A program made the position numbers and the translations under genes. DNA of 19,868 bases. It comes from DAIRVC01 sp036803025. GTDB lineage: Bacteria; Chloroflexota; Anaerolineae; Anaerolineales; E44-bin32. Below, in pieces: positions 1 to 9,138 of this stretch. The notes beneath the pieces are model-generated. The model had not been told where the DNA came from. It did not search any database and saw only the letters and a list, made by a program, of their open reading frames with translations. How positions within the stretch are numbered: the first letter of the stretch is position 1; every line of letters starts with the position of its first letter. Location: the NCBI GenBank assembly GCA_036803025.1, contig DAIRVC010000034.1:1-19868 (forward strand), in the 5' to 3' direction.

Positions 1-1016
1 GGCACCTGGCTGCCCTCGATTTTGACCAGGTCCTCCAGCGAAAGCCATCCTTGCGCTTGGAGGACCGCCAGCGCGGACAGGATGCGGAACAGCTGCCGCT
101 CCCCGCGATCCGGTTGGATGACCTGGCGGGCTGTGCCCAGGGCGGCCAATCCGACGGCTCGATCCTGCTGCAGGAGGTGCCGGGCGATCGAGGCTGCCGC
201 GGCTACGGCGTACTCCTCCGTCGAGGGCGGGAGGCGCGGGTCCCACTGAGCTGTCCACACGCCCGGCTCCGGGACGGTTAACTCGGACGAGCCGGCCTGC
301 GCCTTGGCCGAGGCGTCCACGAACAGCCAGGTCTCCGCTTTCGGGTCGAGCTCGAACTCCTTGACGATCAGCCGGTCTTTGCGCACCGTCGAGGGCCAGT
401 GGATGCGGTTCAGCCCGTCGCCGGGGGCGTAGTCTCGCACGCCCGCCGCGCTGGGCGTCACCTGGTGGGTACGGTGCCGCAGGGCCTCCCCGCCGGGCCG
501 ATGCCCGCTGGGGAGTTCGAACCCCTTGAGCGGCACGGCGCTGGGAAGGACCACCACGTGTTGCGTTTGCGGGACCAGCCGACGGACAGGGAAGAACCCG
601 AAGGGATCGCCGCCTCTGAGCTCTGCCGGCCCGAGGCGGAACCGCCCGCGCCGCACACACAGCGTCCGCACCAGCCAGGTCCGCTCGCTTTTCGGCCCCA
701 CACTGAGTGTGACCGTCGAGGCGCGGTGGCCGGGCAGGTCCGACGAGTCGATCAACTCGACCCACAGCTTGGGCCAGCGGCTGACGCTGCGCAGGCCGAA
801 GCGCTCCTCGAAGCTCCGCCCGACCTGCCCGCGCAGCGTTGACGGGCGGCGCCAGACACTCAACCCCGAGAGCGACAGCCGCGACCAGACCCAGGCCGTC
901 ACCAACACCCCGCCCCACAGGTAGGCGAGGTTGAAGAACATATCCCGCCCGGACACGATGGCCGCCAGCAGGCTCAAGACGAACAGCGCGATCAGGACCG
1001 CGCCGCGCACGGTCAT
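1..1016 (-). CDS. DUF58 domain protein (partial, C-terminus outside window)
   Basis: About 338 residues are readable before the left edge cuts the gene. Residues 1-40 are two hydrophobic segments separated by a short GRDMFFN stretch, which is the usual N-terminal membrane hairpin of DUF58 proteins. Near residues 195-210 there is the family signature DYAPGDGLNRIHWPSTVRKD, followed by a core that includes LFVDAS, resembling a von Willebrand A-like fold. The ATG overlaps the stop of the upstream MoxR gene (ATGA), so the two are translationally coupled. A GGGGA stretch lies about 10 bases before the start. DUF58 proteins are usually encoded beside MoxR ATPases and often a transglutaminase-like protein, and are linked to cell-envelope or protein-complex maturation. 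The exact role here is unknown. The family call is firm and the function is inferred. Confidence 0.9.
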   Translation of the reverse strand, partial: MTVRGAVLIALFVLSLLAAIVSGRDMFFNLAYLWGGVLVTAWVWSRLSLSGLSVWRRPSTLRGQVGRSFEERFGLRSVSRWPKLWVELIDSSDLPGHRASTVTLSVGPKSERTWLVRTLCVRRGRFRLGPAELRGGDPFGFFPVRRLVPQTQHVVVLPSAVPLKGFELPSGHRPGGEALRHRTHQVTPSAAGVRDYAPGDGLNRIHWPSTVRKDRLIVKEFELDPKAETWLFVDASAKAQAGSSELTVPEPGVWTAQWDPRLPPSTEEYAVAAAASIARHLLQQDRAVGLAALGTARQVIQPDRGERQLFRILSALAVLQAQGWLSLEDLVKIEGSQV

Positions 1017-1963
1017 GCGACGAATTCCCCACCGGGGGCGGGCACGGCCATGACGATCTCGTGCACGATCTGCCGGGCTTCGACCTCGCGGATGCGCGCT
1101 GCCGGTCCCAGGATGAGACGGTGGACGAGGGCCGCCTCCGCCATGGCCTTGACGTCGTCGGGGACGGCGTAGTCGCGACCGGAGAGGGCCGCGCGGGCCT
1201 GGGCCGTGCGGAACAAGGTCAGGCTGCCGCGCGGGCTGGCCCCAAGATACACCTCGCCGTGCCGACGCGTCTCCGTGACCAGATCGACGATGTAGCGTTT
1301 GATTTCGGCGGAGACCGTGACCGTGCGCACCTGCTTCTGGGCGGCCAGCAGCTCCTCGACGCCCACCACGCGTTCGAGCGTGTCCACCGGATGACCCAGC
1401 TGCTGGCGCTCCATCATGCGGATCTCGTCCTGCGGCGAGGGATAACCCAGATGCACGCGCAGCATGAAGCGGTCCAGCTGCGCCTCGGGAAGCGGGAAGG
1501 TACCTTCGTACTCGATCGGGTTCTGTGTGGCCAGCACCAGGAATGGATCAGGCGTCGGGTAGGTGACCCCATCGACCGTGAGCTGCCGCTCCTCCATCGC
1601 TTCGAGCAAGGCCGCCTGCGTCTTGGGCGTCGCCCGGTTGATCTCGTCGGTCAGAACGATCTGAGCCATTATGGGGCCGGGGCGGAACTCAAACTCGCGC
1701 GTCTTCTGATTGAAGATCGAGACGCCGGTCACATCGCTGGGGAGCATATCGGGGGTGAACTGTATGCGGTTGAAACTGCAGCCGATCGAGCGCGCCAGGC
1801 TCTTGGCCAGCATGGTCTTGCCGGTGCCGGGGACATCTTCGATCAAGACGTGCCCCTGACAGAGAAGACCGATGACGATCTGCCGGATCGGCTCCGTCTT
1901 GCCGATGATGACACGCTCGACGTTCTCGACCAGCCGTTGCGCAAAAGACTGAACGGATTGCAT
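1013..1963 (-). CDS. MoxR family AAA+ ATPase
   Basis: This 316-residue protein has the full MoxR core. Walker A is EDVPGTGKTMLAKSLA at residues 42-57, Walker B is LTDEINRA at 104-111, sensor 1 is LATQNP at about 144-149, and the arginine-finger region EAQLDRFMLRV is at 160-170. The MoxR lid follows, with the YLGASPRGSL motif. Length is normal for the family. MoxR ATPases act as chaperone-like motors in the cytoplasm, usually on a partner carrying a von Willebrand A domain; the DUF58 protein whose start overlaps this stop is the obvious partner. The ATG at 1963 is preceded by GAGG at a normal distance. A TATAAT promoter lies about 50 bases upstream, so this gene appears to head its own operon. 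Confidence 0.95.
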   Translation of the reverse strand: MQSVQSFAQRLVENVERVIIGKTEPIRQIVIGLLCQGHVLIEDVPGTGKTMLAKSLARSIGCSFNRIQFTPDMLPSDVTGVSIFNQKTREFEFRPGPIMAQIVLTDEINRATPKTQAALLEAMEERQLTVDGVTYPTPDPFLVLATQNPIEYEGTFPLPEAQLDRFMLRVHLGYPSPQDEIRMMERQQLGHPVDTLERVVGVEELLAAQKQVRTVTVSAEIKRYIVDLVTETRRHGEVYLGASPRGSLTLFRTAQARAALSGRDYAVPDDVKAMAEAALVHRLILGPAARIREVEARQIVHEIVMAVPAPGGEFVA

Positions 1964-2014
1964 GGCGACCTCGTTGAGCTTCAGTGCCGAACTGTGAGAT
2001 CCAGCTCAGGACCG

Positions 2015-2043
2015 ATTATAGCCCGGCCTGTGCTTGCGGCGAA
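2015..2043 (-). promoter_or_regulatory. Promoter for the moxR-DUF58 operon
   Basis: On the minus strand a perfect TATAAT lies at 2020-2015. TTCGCC stands 17 bases upstream at 2043-2038 as a partial -35 match. Transcription would start near 2008 and give a leader of about 45 bases before the moxR ATG, containing its GAGG ribosome site. It lies in the 102-base gap after the membrane-protein operon. Confidence 0.6.
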
Positions 2044-2065
2044 GGGAAGACCTCGAAGCGGCAAC

Positions 2066-3160
2066 TCAGCGGGAGAACAGCATCGCCAGGAGCGCAATCC
2101 AGAACAGCGAAAAGCGCAGCGGGCGCATCAGCCGGCCGCTTCCGGCGAAAAGCAGAGTGGCCAGGACCAGCCCGCAGGCGAAGCGGACCAGGCCCAACGG
2201 TTCCCGGAATGTCGAGAATGGGACGAACACGACCGCACCGGAGTTCAGTAGGAGTGCCCAGGTCCCCGACTCCAGGTGGCCTCGCCAGGCTGCCCTGGCC
2301 GCGGCGGCTACCCCCCACAGCGCCGGCAGGATGATCGTCGGGCCGAAGATGGCTGCGTACAGCGCCATCGCCCCCAGGCTGACCCCGCCGATGCGCCACA
2401 GGCCCATCAAGGGAATCCAATCGAAGGTTGTGGCCCCCTCACCGCCGATCCCCAGACCAAAGGAGCCGAAGGTCACTTGGATCCACAGCTGCCACGCGGC
2501 GTAGGCCGCAGCCGCGCCGAGCATCGCCGCGACGAACGGTAGCCTCCGCCGGCCGGCAAGCTCCCCCATCAGCATGGCGGCCCAGAAGAGGATCGCGCTC
2601 TCCTTGGTGAGCAGCGCCGCCGCCATCAGAGCCGCGGCCCACGCCGGCCGCTCGCGCGACCAGGCCAACCAGGAACTCATCACCAGGGCGAATGTGAGAG
2701 GCTCATTCAGGTCCAGGCCTACACCGCTCACCAGTCCCACCCAGCCGGCATAGGTCAGCGCGAAGCCCGGCCAGACCCCGCGCGAGTGCAGCCACCACGC
2801 CAATGCCGCGGTCCCCAGCGTTTGGGCCGCCAAGTTCACGCCGATCAGAATCCACGGGATCGCCTCCGGAGAACCGAAGGCCAGGATACGAGTCAGGAGA
2901 GGATAGAGGATTCGCTGATAGCGATACGGGGGATCGTCAAGGTGCTGCGCGGCATGCTCCGGGGCCGGGTCGAGCGCGATGTAGTAGGCGAACTGCCCGT
3001 CGTAGCCGGCCGGGCCGGCCTGTCCGGCTGAGTTCTCGCCGGCAAGCTCGGCCAGCGCCAGCGGGTCCCACGACGCCTGACTCAACCGCCAGGCAGCATA
3101 GGCCGACCCGATCAGCAAGGCGATGATCGCCGGCCAGATGATTCTCAGCCTCGCCGCCAT
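2066..3160 (-). CDS. Polytopic membrane protein, GT-C-like, possibly cell-surface glycopolymer formation
   Basis: This 364-residue protein has about 9-10 hydrophobic segments. After the first segment there is an external loop with GYDGQFAYYIALDP (residues 52-65) and then YRYQRILYPLL (79-89). Near the C-terminus is FREPLGLVRFACGL. This pattern resembles a family annotated in databases as AZOBR_p60025-type cell-surface glycopolymer formation proteins. That assignment is from memory of the motif and is tentative. An acidic residue in the first external loop is typical of GT-C glycosyltransferases that use lipid-linked sugars, so Asp54 is a candidate catalytic residue (inference). The ATG at 3160 was chosen because it overlaps the end of the preceding YfhO gene by 16 bases and follows a GGGGTGG ribosome site; a longer reading from 3373 would lie wholly inside that gene. 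It is the last gene of the five-gene operon. Confidence 0.75.
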   Translation of the reverse strand: MAARLRIIWPAIIALLIGSAYAAWRLSQASWDPLALAELAGENSAGQAGPAGYDGQFAYYIALDPAPEHAAQHLDDPPYRYQRILYPLLTRILAFGSPEAIPWILIGVNLAAQTLGTAALAWWLHSRGVWPGFALTYAGWVGLVSGVGLDLNEPLTFALVMSSWLAWSRERPAWAAALMAAALLTKESAILFWAAMLMGELAGRRRLPFVAAMLGAAAAYAAWQLWIQVTFGSFGLGIGGEGATTFDWIPLMGLWRIGGVSLGAMALYAAIFGPTIILPALWGVAAAARAAWRGHLESGTWALLLNSGAVVFVPFSTFREPLGLVRFACGLVLATLLFAGSGRLMRPLRFSLFWIALLAMLFSR

Positions 3161-5445
3161 CGCCACCCCGCGAGGAGCAGGAGCGCCACGGCACCCAGAC
3201 TCAGCCCGGCGCCGAGGCGGAAGGGCAGCGGCCGATAGTCGAAGACGATCGTGTGTTGTCCGGCCGGGACCGGCACGGCACGGAAGAGGAAATCCGCCCG
3301 GTAGATGGTCGTAATCTGGCCATCGATTGTCGCCACCCAGCCGGGATACCAGGTGTCGGATAGGACCAGCCACCCGCCCCCGCCGCTGGCCGCCGTCACC
3401 GTCACCCGGTTGGGGTTCCCCCCGTCGACGATCTCCAGCGATGTCGCTCCCGGCTCCGCCGTCTGCGCCGGGAGCGGCTCACCTTCCAGCACGACTGCCG
3501 CCTCCGGGTCGAATCCGTCGGCCGTCGTCCTCTGCAGCGCCTCGTCCGGCGAGGCAGCCCACACCGCCTGGCCGACCAGGCGCACACGCCGGGCCTCAGG
3601 GACCGGCATGTACGTGACCGCGGGAAGCTCGGCCGCAGAGTCAACGACCGCCCCGACATCCATCAACCGCAACAGCGACGTCCGCTGGCTGAGGGGTTGT
3701 TTCTCGAGGGCTTCCATCCAGCTCACGAAGCGATCGGCCAGCAGCGGATCGAAGTTGTCGGCGGATGCGAGCCCGTCGAGCATGCCGACGTTGGGGATAC
3801 CGCTGTCCCGTACCGCCCGCCGGTCGAGATCCTCGTCGAATTGGTCGAAGCGGAAGTAGTAGCCGAACTTTAGATCGTACACGACGTCGGCGGCCATGTA
3901 GATTCGATGCGCGGGATCGACCTGCCGCGGCAGCCGGCTGGTGCCCGCGTACAGGTCTGCCCCCGTCGAGGGGTTGAGCCCCCAGCCGGCGATGACCAGG
4001 TCGACCAACACCAGCGCGCACACCGCCGCCGTCCACAGGCGTTCGTTCAAGCGACCTTTGACCAACGAGAGGATTCCGACCGCGGCGAGCAGCGCACCCG
4101 CCAACGCGAAGGCCGGAGCGAACGACGGCCGCAATCCCGCGATGAGACCGCGGCTGACGAGCGCCACGAGGGCGATTCCGCCGGCGCCAGCCGTCCCCAG
4201 ACGCGTCCAGTACAGGGCCCGGCCGGTCGGCGGCCGCCACGCTTCGACGCCGATCCCGGCCAGCAGCGCCACGCCAAAGACGGGCACGATCATCCAGCGT
4301 GCCGGCGCCTGGAACAGGTCGAAGCCGGGGACCCACCGGAACAGAAAGGGAAAGATGGGGGTGTTCGCACCCATGGCGAAAAGGGTGGAGACGGCCGCCA
4401 GACCAAGCAGCGCGCGGCCCAGGGCAGGCTTCTCGCCGCGCCCGCTCAGCGCCAGCACAGCGGCCACAAGCGCCATGACCAGCGGGAGGACCCCGACGTA
4501 GACAGCATCCTCCCAGAAGTTGCCGTAGCCCCAGTAGTCACCGCGTACGGGACTGCCGAACAGGTTGGGCAGCAGGAAGCCCACCAGGCGCCACGGCCAG
4601 AACGAGTACGTCATGGCCAGCGCCGGATCGACGCCGCTTTGACGAGCCGACTCAGCCAGGTACTCGGCGGTGGGCAGGATCTGGACGGCGGAGAGGCCCA
4701 GCCCTAACACCAGCGCGGCAGCCGCGCCTCCGGCCGCGGTCGCGCACGCGCGCAACTTCCCTGCCGCGTAGGCCCGACCGAGAACCCAGCCTCCCACGAG
4801 GATGAGACTGTAGGCCGCGGTTTGCGCGTGGCCAGCCAGGAGCTGCAGACCCAGGATCAATCCCAGGGTTGCGGCGGCTGCTGCGAAGCCCCGCCGCCGC
4901 GCACCCAGTGCCGCGGCCTGGCCCAGTCGGTCGGCGGCCCAAACACCCCACGGCAGCCAGGCCGCCGCGGCATTGATGCTGAAGAAGCCGGCTCGCGCCA
5001 CCAAATACCCGGACAGGCTGAATCCCAGTGCGGCGACCGTCTGAGCTGCCGGCCCGAGGTCGAGCCTGCGCGCCAGGACGACCGTCCCCCAGCCCGCCCA
5101 TACCAGGTGAAGCATCACCAGCACGCCGCTGCCCCACGCGGGGCCCAGGACGGGCAGCAGGAGGTGCGGCGGGTAGAAGACCCCTACCTGGTAGTTCGCC
5201 AGGAGCGGAGCGCCCATCCCCAGGAGCGGATTCCATAAGGGCCAGTGGCCGGCGGCCAGCGCCTGCAGCGCGGCCGTCCGCCAGGGGATGAACTGGAGGA
5301 GCGGCGTCCCCCAATACAGGACCTCGCCGCGCAGGAGCATGGGCGCGAAGAGCGCCATCGGGCCCAGCGCGGTGACCAGCCAGGGCCATCCGCGTCTGAG
5401 CGCTCGCGCCGCACGTTCAAGAGTCGAGGTTCGCGAAGACTGCAT
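3145..5445 (-). CDS. YfhO family membrane glycosyltransferase-like protein (second copy)
   Basis: This 766-residue protein has about 12 membrane segments and a large extracytoplasmic C-terminal part. The YfhO hallmarks are present: an acidic first loop (RGEVLYWGTPLLQFIPW, about 39-55), then HWPLWNPLLGMGAPLLAN (67-84) followed by FYPPH. The C-terminal beta-rich domain carries SDTWYPGWVATIDGQ and VPVPAGQHTIVFDYRP. In Bacillus, YfhO is the GT-C enzyme that adds GlcNAc to lipoteichoic acid using an undecaprenyl-phosphate sugar. Here the acceptor is unknown and a surface glycan or glycoprotein is inferred. The ATG at 5445 overlaps the preceding gene by 29 bases; ATG 5460 is an equally possible start, while TTG 5505 is less likely. 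It is fourth in the operon and is a homologue of the protein at 7000-9138. Confidence 0.88.
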   Translation of the reverse strand: MQSSRTSTLERAARALRRGWPWLVTALGPMALFAPMLLRGEVLYWGTPLLQFIPWRTAALQALAAGHWPLWNPLLGMGAPLLANYQVGVFYPPHLLLPVLGPAWGSGVLVMLHLVWAGWGTVVLARRLDLGPAAQTVAALGFSLSGYLVARAGFFSINAAAAWLPWGVWAADRLGQAAALGARRRGFAAAAATLGLILGLQLLAGHAQTAAYSLILVGGWVLGRAYAAGKLRACATAAGGAAAALVLGLGLSAVQILPTAEYLAESARQSGVDPALAMTYSFWPWRLVGFLLPNLFGSPVRGDYWGYGNFWEDAVYVGVLPLVMALVAAVLALSGRGEKPALGRALLGLAAVSTLFAMGANTPIFPFLFRWVPGFDLFQAPARWMIVPVFGVALLAGIGVEAWRPPTGRALYWTRLGTAGAGGIALVALVSRGLIAGLRPSFAPAFALAGALLAAVGILSLVKGRLNERLWTAAVCALVLVDLVIAGWGLNPSTGADLYAGTSRLPRQVDPAHRIYMAADVVYDLKFGYYFRFDQFDEDLDRRAVRDSGIPNVGMLDGLASADNFDPLLADRFVSWMEALEKQPLSQRTSLLRLMDVGAVVDSAAELPAVTYMPVPEARRVRLVGQAVWAASPDEALQRTTADGFDPEAAVVLEGEPLPAQTAEPGATSLEIVDGGNPNRVTVTAASGGGGWLVLSDTWYPGWVATIDGQITTIYRADFLFRAVPVPAGQHTIVFDYRPLPFRLGAGLSLGAVALLLLAGWRWRRG

Positions 5446-7003
5446 ACCCGTCGCCGTCATATACCGGCCTGAGCCCGCCGGCGCTGTTCGGATCCCAGCC
5501 TCCAAGAGCGCGTTCGTGCGGCCCCCAGAACACGAACTGGACGCGGTTGCGCATGAGGAACTGCGCCCTGTCCGCGTCCGCGGCCCGGTCGGAGAAGAAC
5601 CGCGCCACTTGTGGCTCTAGGTCAGCCAGGCGGATACTCTCCGGACCGTGGCCGATGACAACCCGCAGCGGAACCCAGGCAGGCAGGGCGTTGCCTGTGG
5701 CGTAGGCGGCGAGCACAACGCTGCCTTCCTCGGCTATCTCCGCCAGCGACTCGAAGGCCGCCGCTTCCGCGGCCGGGCGGAAGGCCGGTTCCGACGGCCG
5801 CAGCGCCGTCTGCAGCCCGCCGGCGAGCAGCAGGAGCGAAGAGAGGCTCGACGCGCCGAGAAGCCCAGGCCCCAGCCAGCGCGTCCACCGCTGCCTTCCC
5901 GTCCAGCTGGAGATCCCCAGCGCGGCCAAGAGTGCCAGGGCCACAAACGCACCTTCAGGGAGCCGGCGCTGCAGATTGTGCGGGAAGTAGGCCAAGAAGG
6001 GCAATGCCATCGCCCAGGCGATCGGCAGCAGCCTGCCGCGATCTTCGGAATGCAGCGCCCTCCATCCGCCCCAGATGGCGGGTGCCAGGATCAGCCCGTA
6101 CGCGGCCAGGTAGTGGGCGGGATGCGGCGAGAGGATGCGATTCTGCTCGGTCCACTCGCGCAGGTAGGGGTCCCGCAGGAACGCCAGCGCGTTGTAGAGG
6201 AAGACAGGCAGGACAAGGACCACCGATTTCAGCGCTCGGCCGGCCCAGACGCGCGTCTCCGTCAGCCGGCTCGAACGGAAGGTGACCAGGCCGATGAGCA
6301 CCAGGTGCAGACACAGGACCGCCAGGAGGGTCAGCACCGACAGTGGCTGGCAGGTCCCCATCGCCAGCCACAGTAGGCCGGCCCGCCAGACCCGACGCGA
6401 CTGCGTTCCGGACTGAAGGTAGTCTGTCAACCCCCAGAGCATCGCCGCACGGGCGAGGATGAGATGCGGCAGGCCGTAGATCGCCAGGAAGCCGAACGTC
6501 TCCGGTGAATGGAGGTCAAGCGGCAGGCTTCCCAGCCAGTCGGCGCGGCCCAGGAGGACCAACAGCCAGCCGAGGCCGCCCCCGATCGTCGCGAGCACCA
6601 CGACCCAACGCCGCCAGCGTTCATCCTCCAGGAAGAGGCCGGCGAATCGATGCAGGGCGATCACCAGGAGCGGGATCGCCGCCACGCGCGCCAGGTGGAA
6701 GAGAACGACCAGCTGCAGATGCATGGCCCGGCCCGATGCCAGCTTCCCCAGCAAGAGGTAGGGAAGGAAGGCCGACGCGCCGCGTTGCGGGATGGATGTG
6801 TACGGCGTCCTGAACAACCACTCGCCCGAAGCGCCCAGAAGCATCTTGGCGATATACGAGTTCCCATCTTCGACCCCGAAGACGAAGCCGGTGAAGGTCC
6901 ACTCCGATCCCGCGGTGACGAAGGCGACCAGGTACGGGAATGTGGTCAGAGCGGCGAGCGCCGCCGCATACCACAAGCACCACGTCCGCGTGGTCCGATT
7001 CAC
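5417..7003 (-). CDS. Large polytopic GT-C-like membrane protein (second copy of the module's first gene)
   Basis: This 528-residue protein has about 11 membrane segments and a soluble C-terminal tail of about 110 residues. It is clearly homologous to the product at 9138-10718. Both have an FxGF....DGxxYxAKMxxGAxGxWLxRxPY first loop (here Asp46), a GxGxGWLL segment, a loop with PxLRxWxEQN, a PxxLQRRL motif, and a tail with GSVVLA, GNxLPA, a GH motif and ERALG. The first-loop Asp is placed like the catalytic acid of GT-C glycosyltransferases, so transfer of a lipid-linked sugar outside the membrane is a reasonable inference. I cannot name the family. The start is GTG at 7003, which overlaps the preceding stop (GTGA) and follows a strong AAGGGG ribosome site; a longer reading from 7075 would be inside the preceding gene. 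Confidence 0.8.
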   Translation of the reverse strand: MNRTTRTWCLWYAAALAALTTFPYLVAFVTAGSEWTFTGFVFGVEDGNSYIAKMLLGASGEWLFRTPYTSIPQRGASAFLPYLLLGKLASGRAMHLQLVVLFHLARVAAIPLLVIALHRFAGLFLEDERWRRWVVVLATIGGGLGWLLVLLGRADWLGSLPLDLHSPETFGFLAIYGLPHLILARAAMLWGLTDYLQSGTQSRRVWRAGLLWLAMGTCQPLSVLTLLAVLCLHLVLIGLVTFRSSRLTETRVWAGRALKSVVLVLPVFLYNALAFLRDPYLREWTEQNRILSPHPAHYLAAYGLILAPAIWGGWRALHSEDRGRLLPIAWAMALPFLAYFPHNLQRRLPEGAFVALALLAALGISSWTGRQRWTRWLGPGLLGASSLSSLLLLAGGLQTALRPSEPAFRPAAEAAAFESLAEIAEEGSVVLAAYATGNALPAWVPLRVVIGHGPESIRLADLEPQVARFFSDRAADADRAQFLMRNRVQFVFWGPHERALGGWDPNSAGGLRPVYDGDGYAVFANLDS

Positions 7004-9138
7004 GCCCGCCCCTTCACGAAAGCGAGCGCCAGCACGGTCGCCAGAGTCAATGCTGCGCCGAGGTAGACGGGCCACGGGTGGAACGTCAACTCCACCGAAT
7101 GTGTACCGGCGCCGATGTGCACTCCCCGAAGCACCCCCGCGACCGTCAGCAGCGGCGCCGACTCCGCGTCAATCGTCGCTCGCCACCTGGGGAAGACAAC
7201 CTCGCTGAACACCAATACGCCCGGACCTTCCGCGGTGACCCGTATCTGATTGGGAGCCCACTCCCACTCATCGACGGACCGCCACTCGGACGTGATCTCT
7301 TCGGAATCCTGAACCCAGGCGCGCGGCCGAGCCTGCAGGTTCCGGTACACCCACACTCCGTCCTGCCGCGGAAGCTCCTCGAGCCCGGATCCCGACAGGG
7401 GAAACTCAGAGACGACCAGGCCGACTGCGAAATACCCCAGTCGCCCGGGGTCGATGCTCGGGTTCCAATCGATCGACGGATCGCCGGCGACGAAGGGCGG
7501 CAGCGTCACGCTGTAGCCCGTGTCCTCGATTCCGACAGCCGGCCGCATCGCCTGGACATAGGCCGCCAGTTGCAGGGGGTTCACGCCATCGGCCAGCTCC
7601 AGGCCGGCGGAAGCCGCCGCCTGCTGCGGAAGGCTGTAGGAAGGCGAGAACAGGCGCTGCCCGGGTTCGAGTTCCGCAGCCAGCCTGTGGATCAGTGATG
7701 TGCGCTCTCCCAGAGCCTCCGGCGCCGAGCGGACCTCGAGCAACGATGTGTCCACCCAGAGCAACTCTGCAACCACCAGGACCAACCACGCTGTCGACCA
7801 GAAGGCGGCGCTGCGCCAACGCGTGAGGGTCAGCATACCAAGGCTCGCAGCCATGAGTCCAACAAGGGCGGTCAACCAGAAGCCAGGGACGTTGTCGCCG
7901 GCGACGACAGCACCGGCCAGACCGAGGATGAGGCAGGCGGCGCCGGCCGCGACGAGTCCCAGCCGCAGAGCCTTCTCCCGATCGCCCCCCCATGCGTTCA
8001 CCAGGGCATCCAGCCCATTTCCGGCCAGGATAGCGATGGCGAGGGAGGAAGCCAGGAGGAAGCGCGCCGGCACCCTGAGCAGATCGAACCCCGGCATTCG
8101 TGCGAGGAGTGAATAGAGAGGGGTGTGAGCGCCTAGTGCCAACACCCAACCGCCCAGCGCGACGCCCGCCCAAAACCACGCGCCGCGCGATCGAGTGAGC
8201 AGAGCAGCCAGCGCCAGAAACAACGGTCCCAGCCCGACGAATGCAAGCGCCTCGGGCCACCCGCCCAGGTCCGGCACCAGCAGACCCATCAACCGCTCTG
8301 GAGAGAGCGAGAGGGCGAAGCGATCCGCGCCGGCCAGCGCCGCCCGGGTCGTGAGCGGGATCTCGGTCAGAAGCGGGAGCGCCAGCGCCGCGGCCGTCCC
8401 GGCTGCCGTGAGCCCAAGGACCAATCCCTGGCCTGCGGCTGCGCGACCCCAGCCGGGGGGACGGGCGGATTTCTGCGACAGGATGTATCCGCTCATGGTG
8501 AGGACGAGGAGGCCCGTTGGCGCCGCCCAGCGTGGGTCGGCCAGGAAGGTCGCGCCCAGCGCCGCGCCGGCCAGGGCCGCCCAATGCCGGCCTGCTCGTG
8601 GGACGTCCGCAGGCGACTCGAAGGCACGCCGAGTGGCAAGGAGAACCCACGGCGTCCAGGCTGCCGAACACACGAGTCCCAGGTGGCCCAGACCGATGTG
8701 GCCAATGAGCTTCGGCGTGCCGCAGTAGGCGATGCCGGCCAGGGCCGCCCCTGCCCAACCGACGCCGCCGGCTCGCGCCAGCCGTGCCGCACCCAGGCCT
8801 GCCCAGGCCAGGTGAAACCAGAACACCAAGGTGAAGCCCAGCCCGCCGGGAAACCAGGCTGCCAACCACGTAGGCGGGTAGCTAAGACCAGACAAGGGAT
8901 CCGAGGCGAAGGGCGCACCGCTCAGGATCTGCGGATTCCAAAGCGGTATCTGCCCCCATTCCGTGAGCGACCTCCGCAGCCAATGCGCGTTCGGCCAGTG
9001 GGAGACCAGCAGGTCGGAGTACTCCCCGCCCACCCAGATGGGGAATCCATCTGGCTCGGCCGCCACCGGCAGCAGCCACAGGGCGGCGATCCCCAGGAAG
9101 AACACAGCCCAGCGCATGCGCAGCCACAGCCGGGTCAT
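7000..9138 (-). CDS. YfhO family membrane glycosyltransferase-like protein (first copy)
   Basis: This 712-residue protein has about 12 membrane segments. Its first loop is acidic (GGEYSDLLVSHWPNAHWLRR, about 38-56), followed by IPLWNPQILSGAPFASDPL (64-82) and SYPP, the YfhO pattern. The C-terminal extracytoplasmic domain has VVFPRWRATIDAES and IGAGTHSVELTFHPW, matching the YfhO beta-domain, and ends with a last membrane helix and KGRA. YfhO proteins are GT-C type and modify surface polymers; the acceptor here is unknown. The start is either ATG 9138, which shares one base with the upstream stop (TGATG), or GTG 9141 in the same frame. I chose the ATG. The stop overlaps the next gene by four bases. 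It is second in the operon. Confidence 0.88.
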   Translation of the reverse strand: MTRLWLRMRWAVFFLGIAALWLLPVAAEPDGFPIWVGGEYSDLLVSHWPNAHWLRRSLTEWGQIPLWNPQILSGAPFASDPLSGLSYPPTWLAAWFPGGLGFTLVFWFHLAWAGLGAARLARAGGVGWAGAALAGIAYCGTPKLIGHIGLGHLGLVCSAAWTPWVLLATRRAFESPADVPRAGRHWAALAGAALGATFLADPRWAAPTGLLVLTMSGYILSQKSARPPGWGRAAAGQGLVLGLTAAGTAAALALPLLTEIPLTTRAALAGADRFALSLSPERLMGLLVPDLGGWPEALAFVGLGPLFLALAALLTRSRGAWFWAGVALGGWVLALGAHTPLYSLLARMPGFDLLRVPARFLLASSLAIAILAGNGLDALVNAWGGDREKALRLGLVAAGAACLILGLAGAVVAGDNVPGFWLTALVGLMAASLGMLTLTRWRSAAFWSTAWLVLVVAELLWVDTSLLEVRSAPEALGERTSLIHRLAAELEPGQRLFSPSYSLPQQAAASAGLELADGVNPLQLAAYVQAMRPAVGIEDTGYSVTLPPFVAGDPSIDWNPSIDPGRLGYFAVGLVVSEFPLSGSGLEELPRQDGVWVYRNLQARPRAWVQDSEEITSEWRSVDEWEWAPNQIRVTAEGPGVLVFSEVVFPRWRATIDAESAPLLTVAGVLRGVHIGAGTHSVELTFHPWPVYLGAALTLATVLALAFVKGRA

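Noticed and set aside
1061..2251. A 396-codon plus-strand frame across moxR and the promoter gap
   Set aside because: It lies antisense to a protein with a full AAA+ motif set and has low-complexity composition.
7406..8869. A 487-codon minus-strand frame inside the first YfhO gene
   Set aside because: It is in another frame of the same strand, very rich in Arg and Gly, while the YfhO frame shows membrane helices and family motifs.
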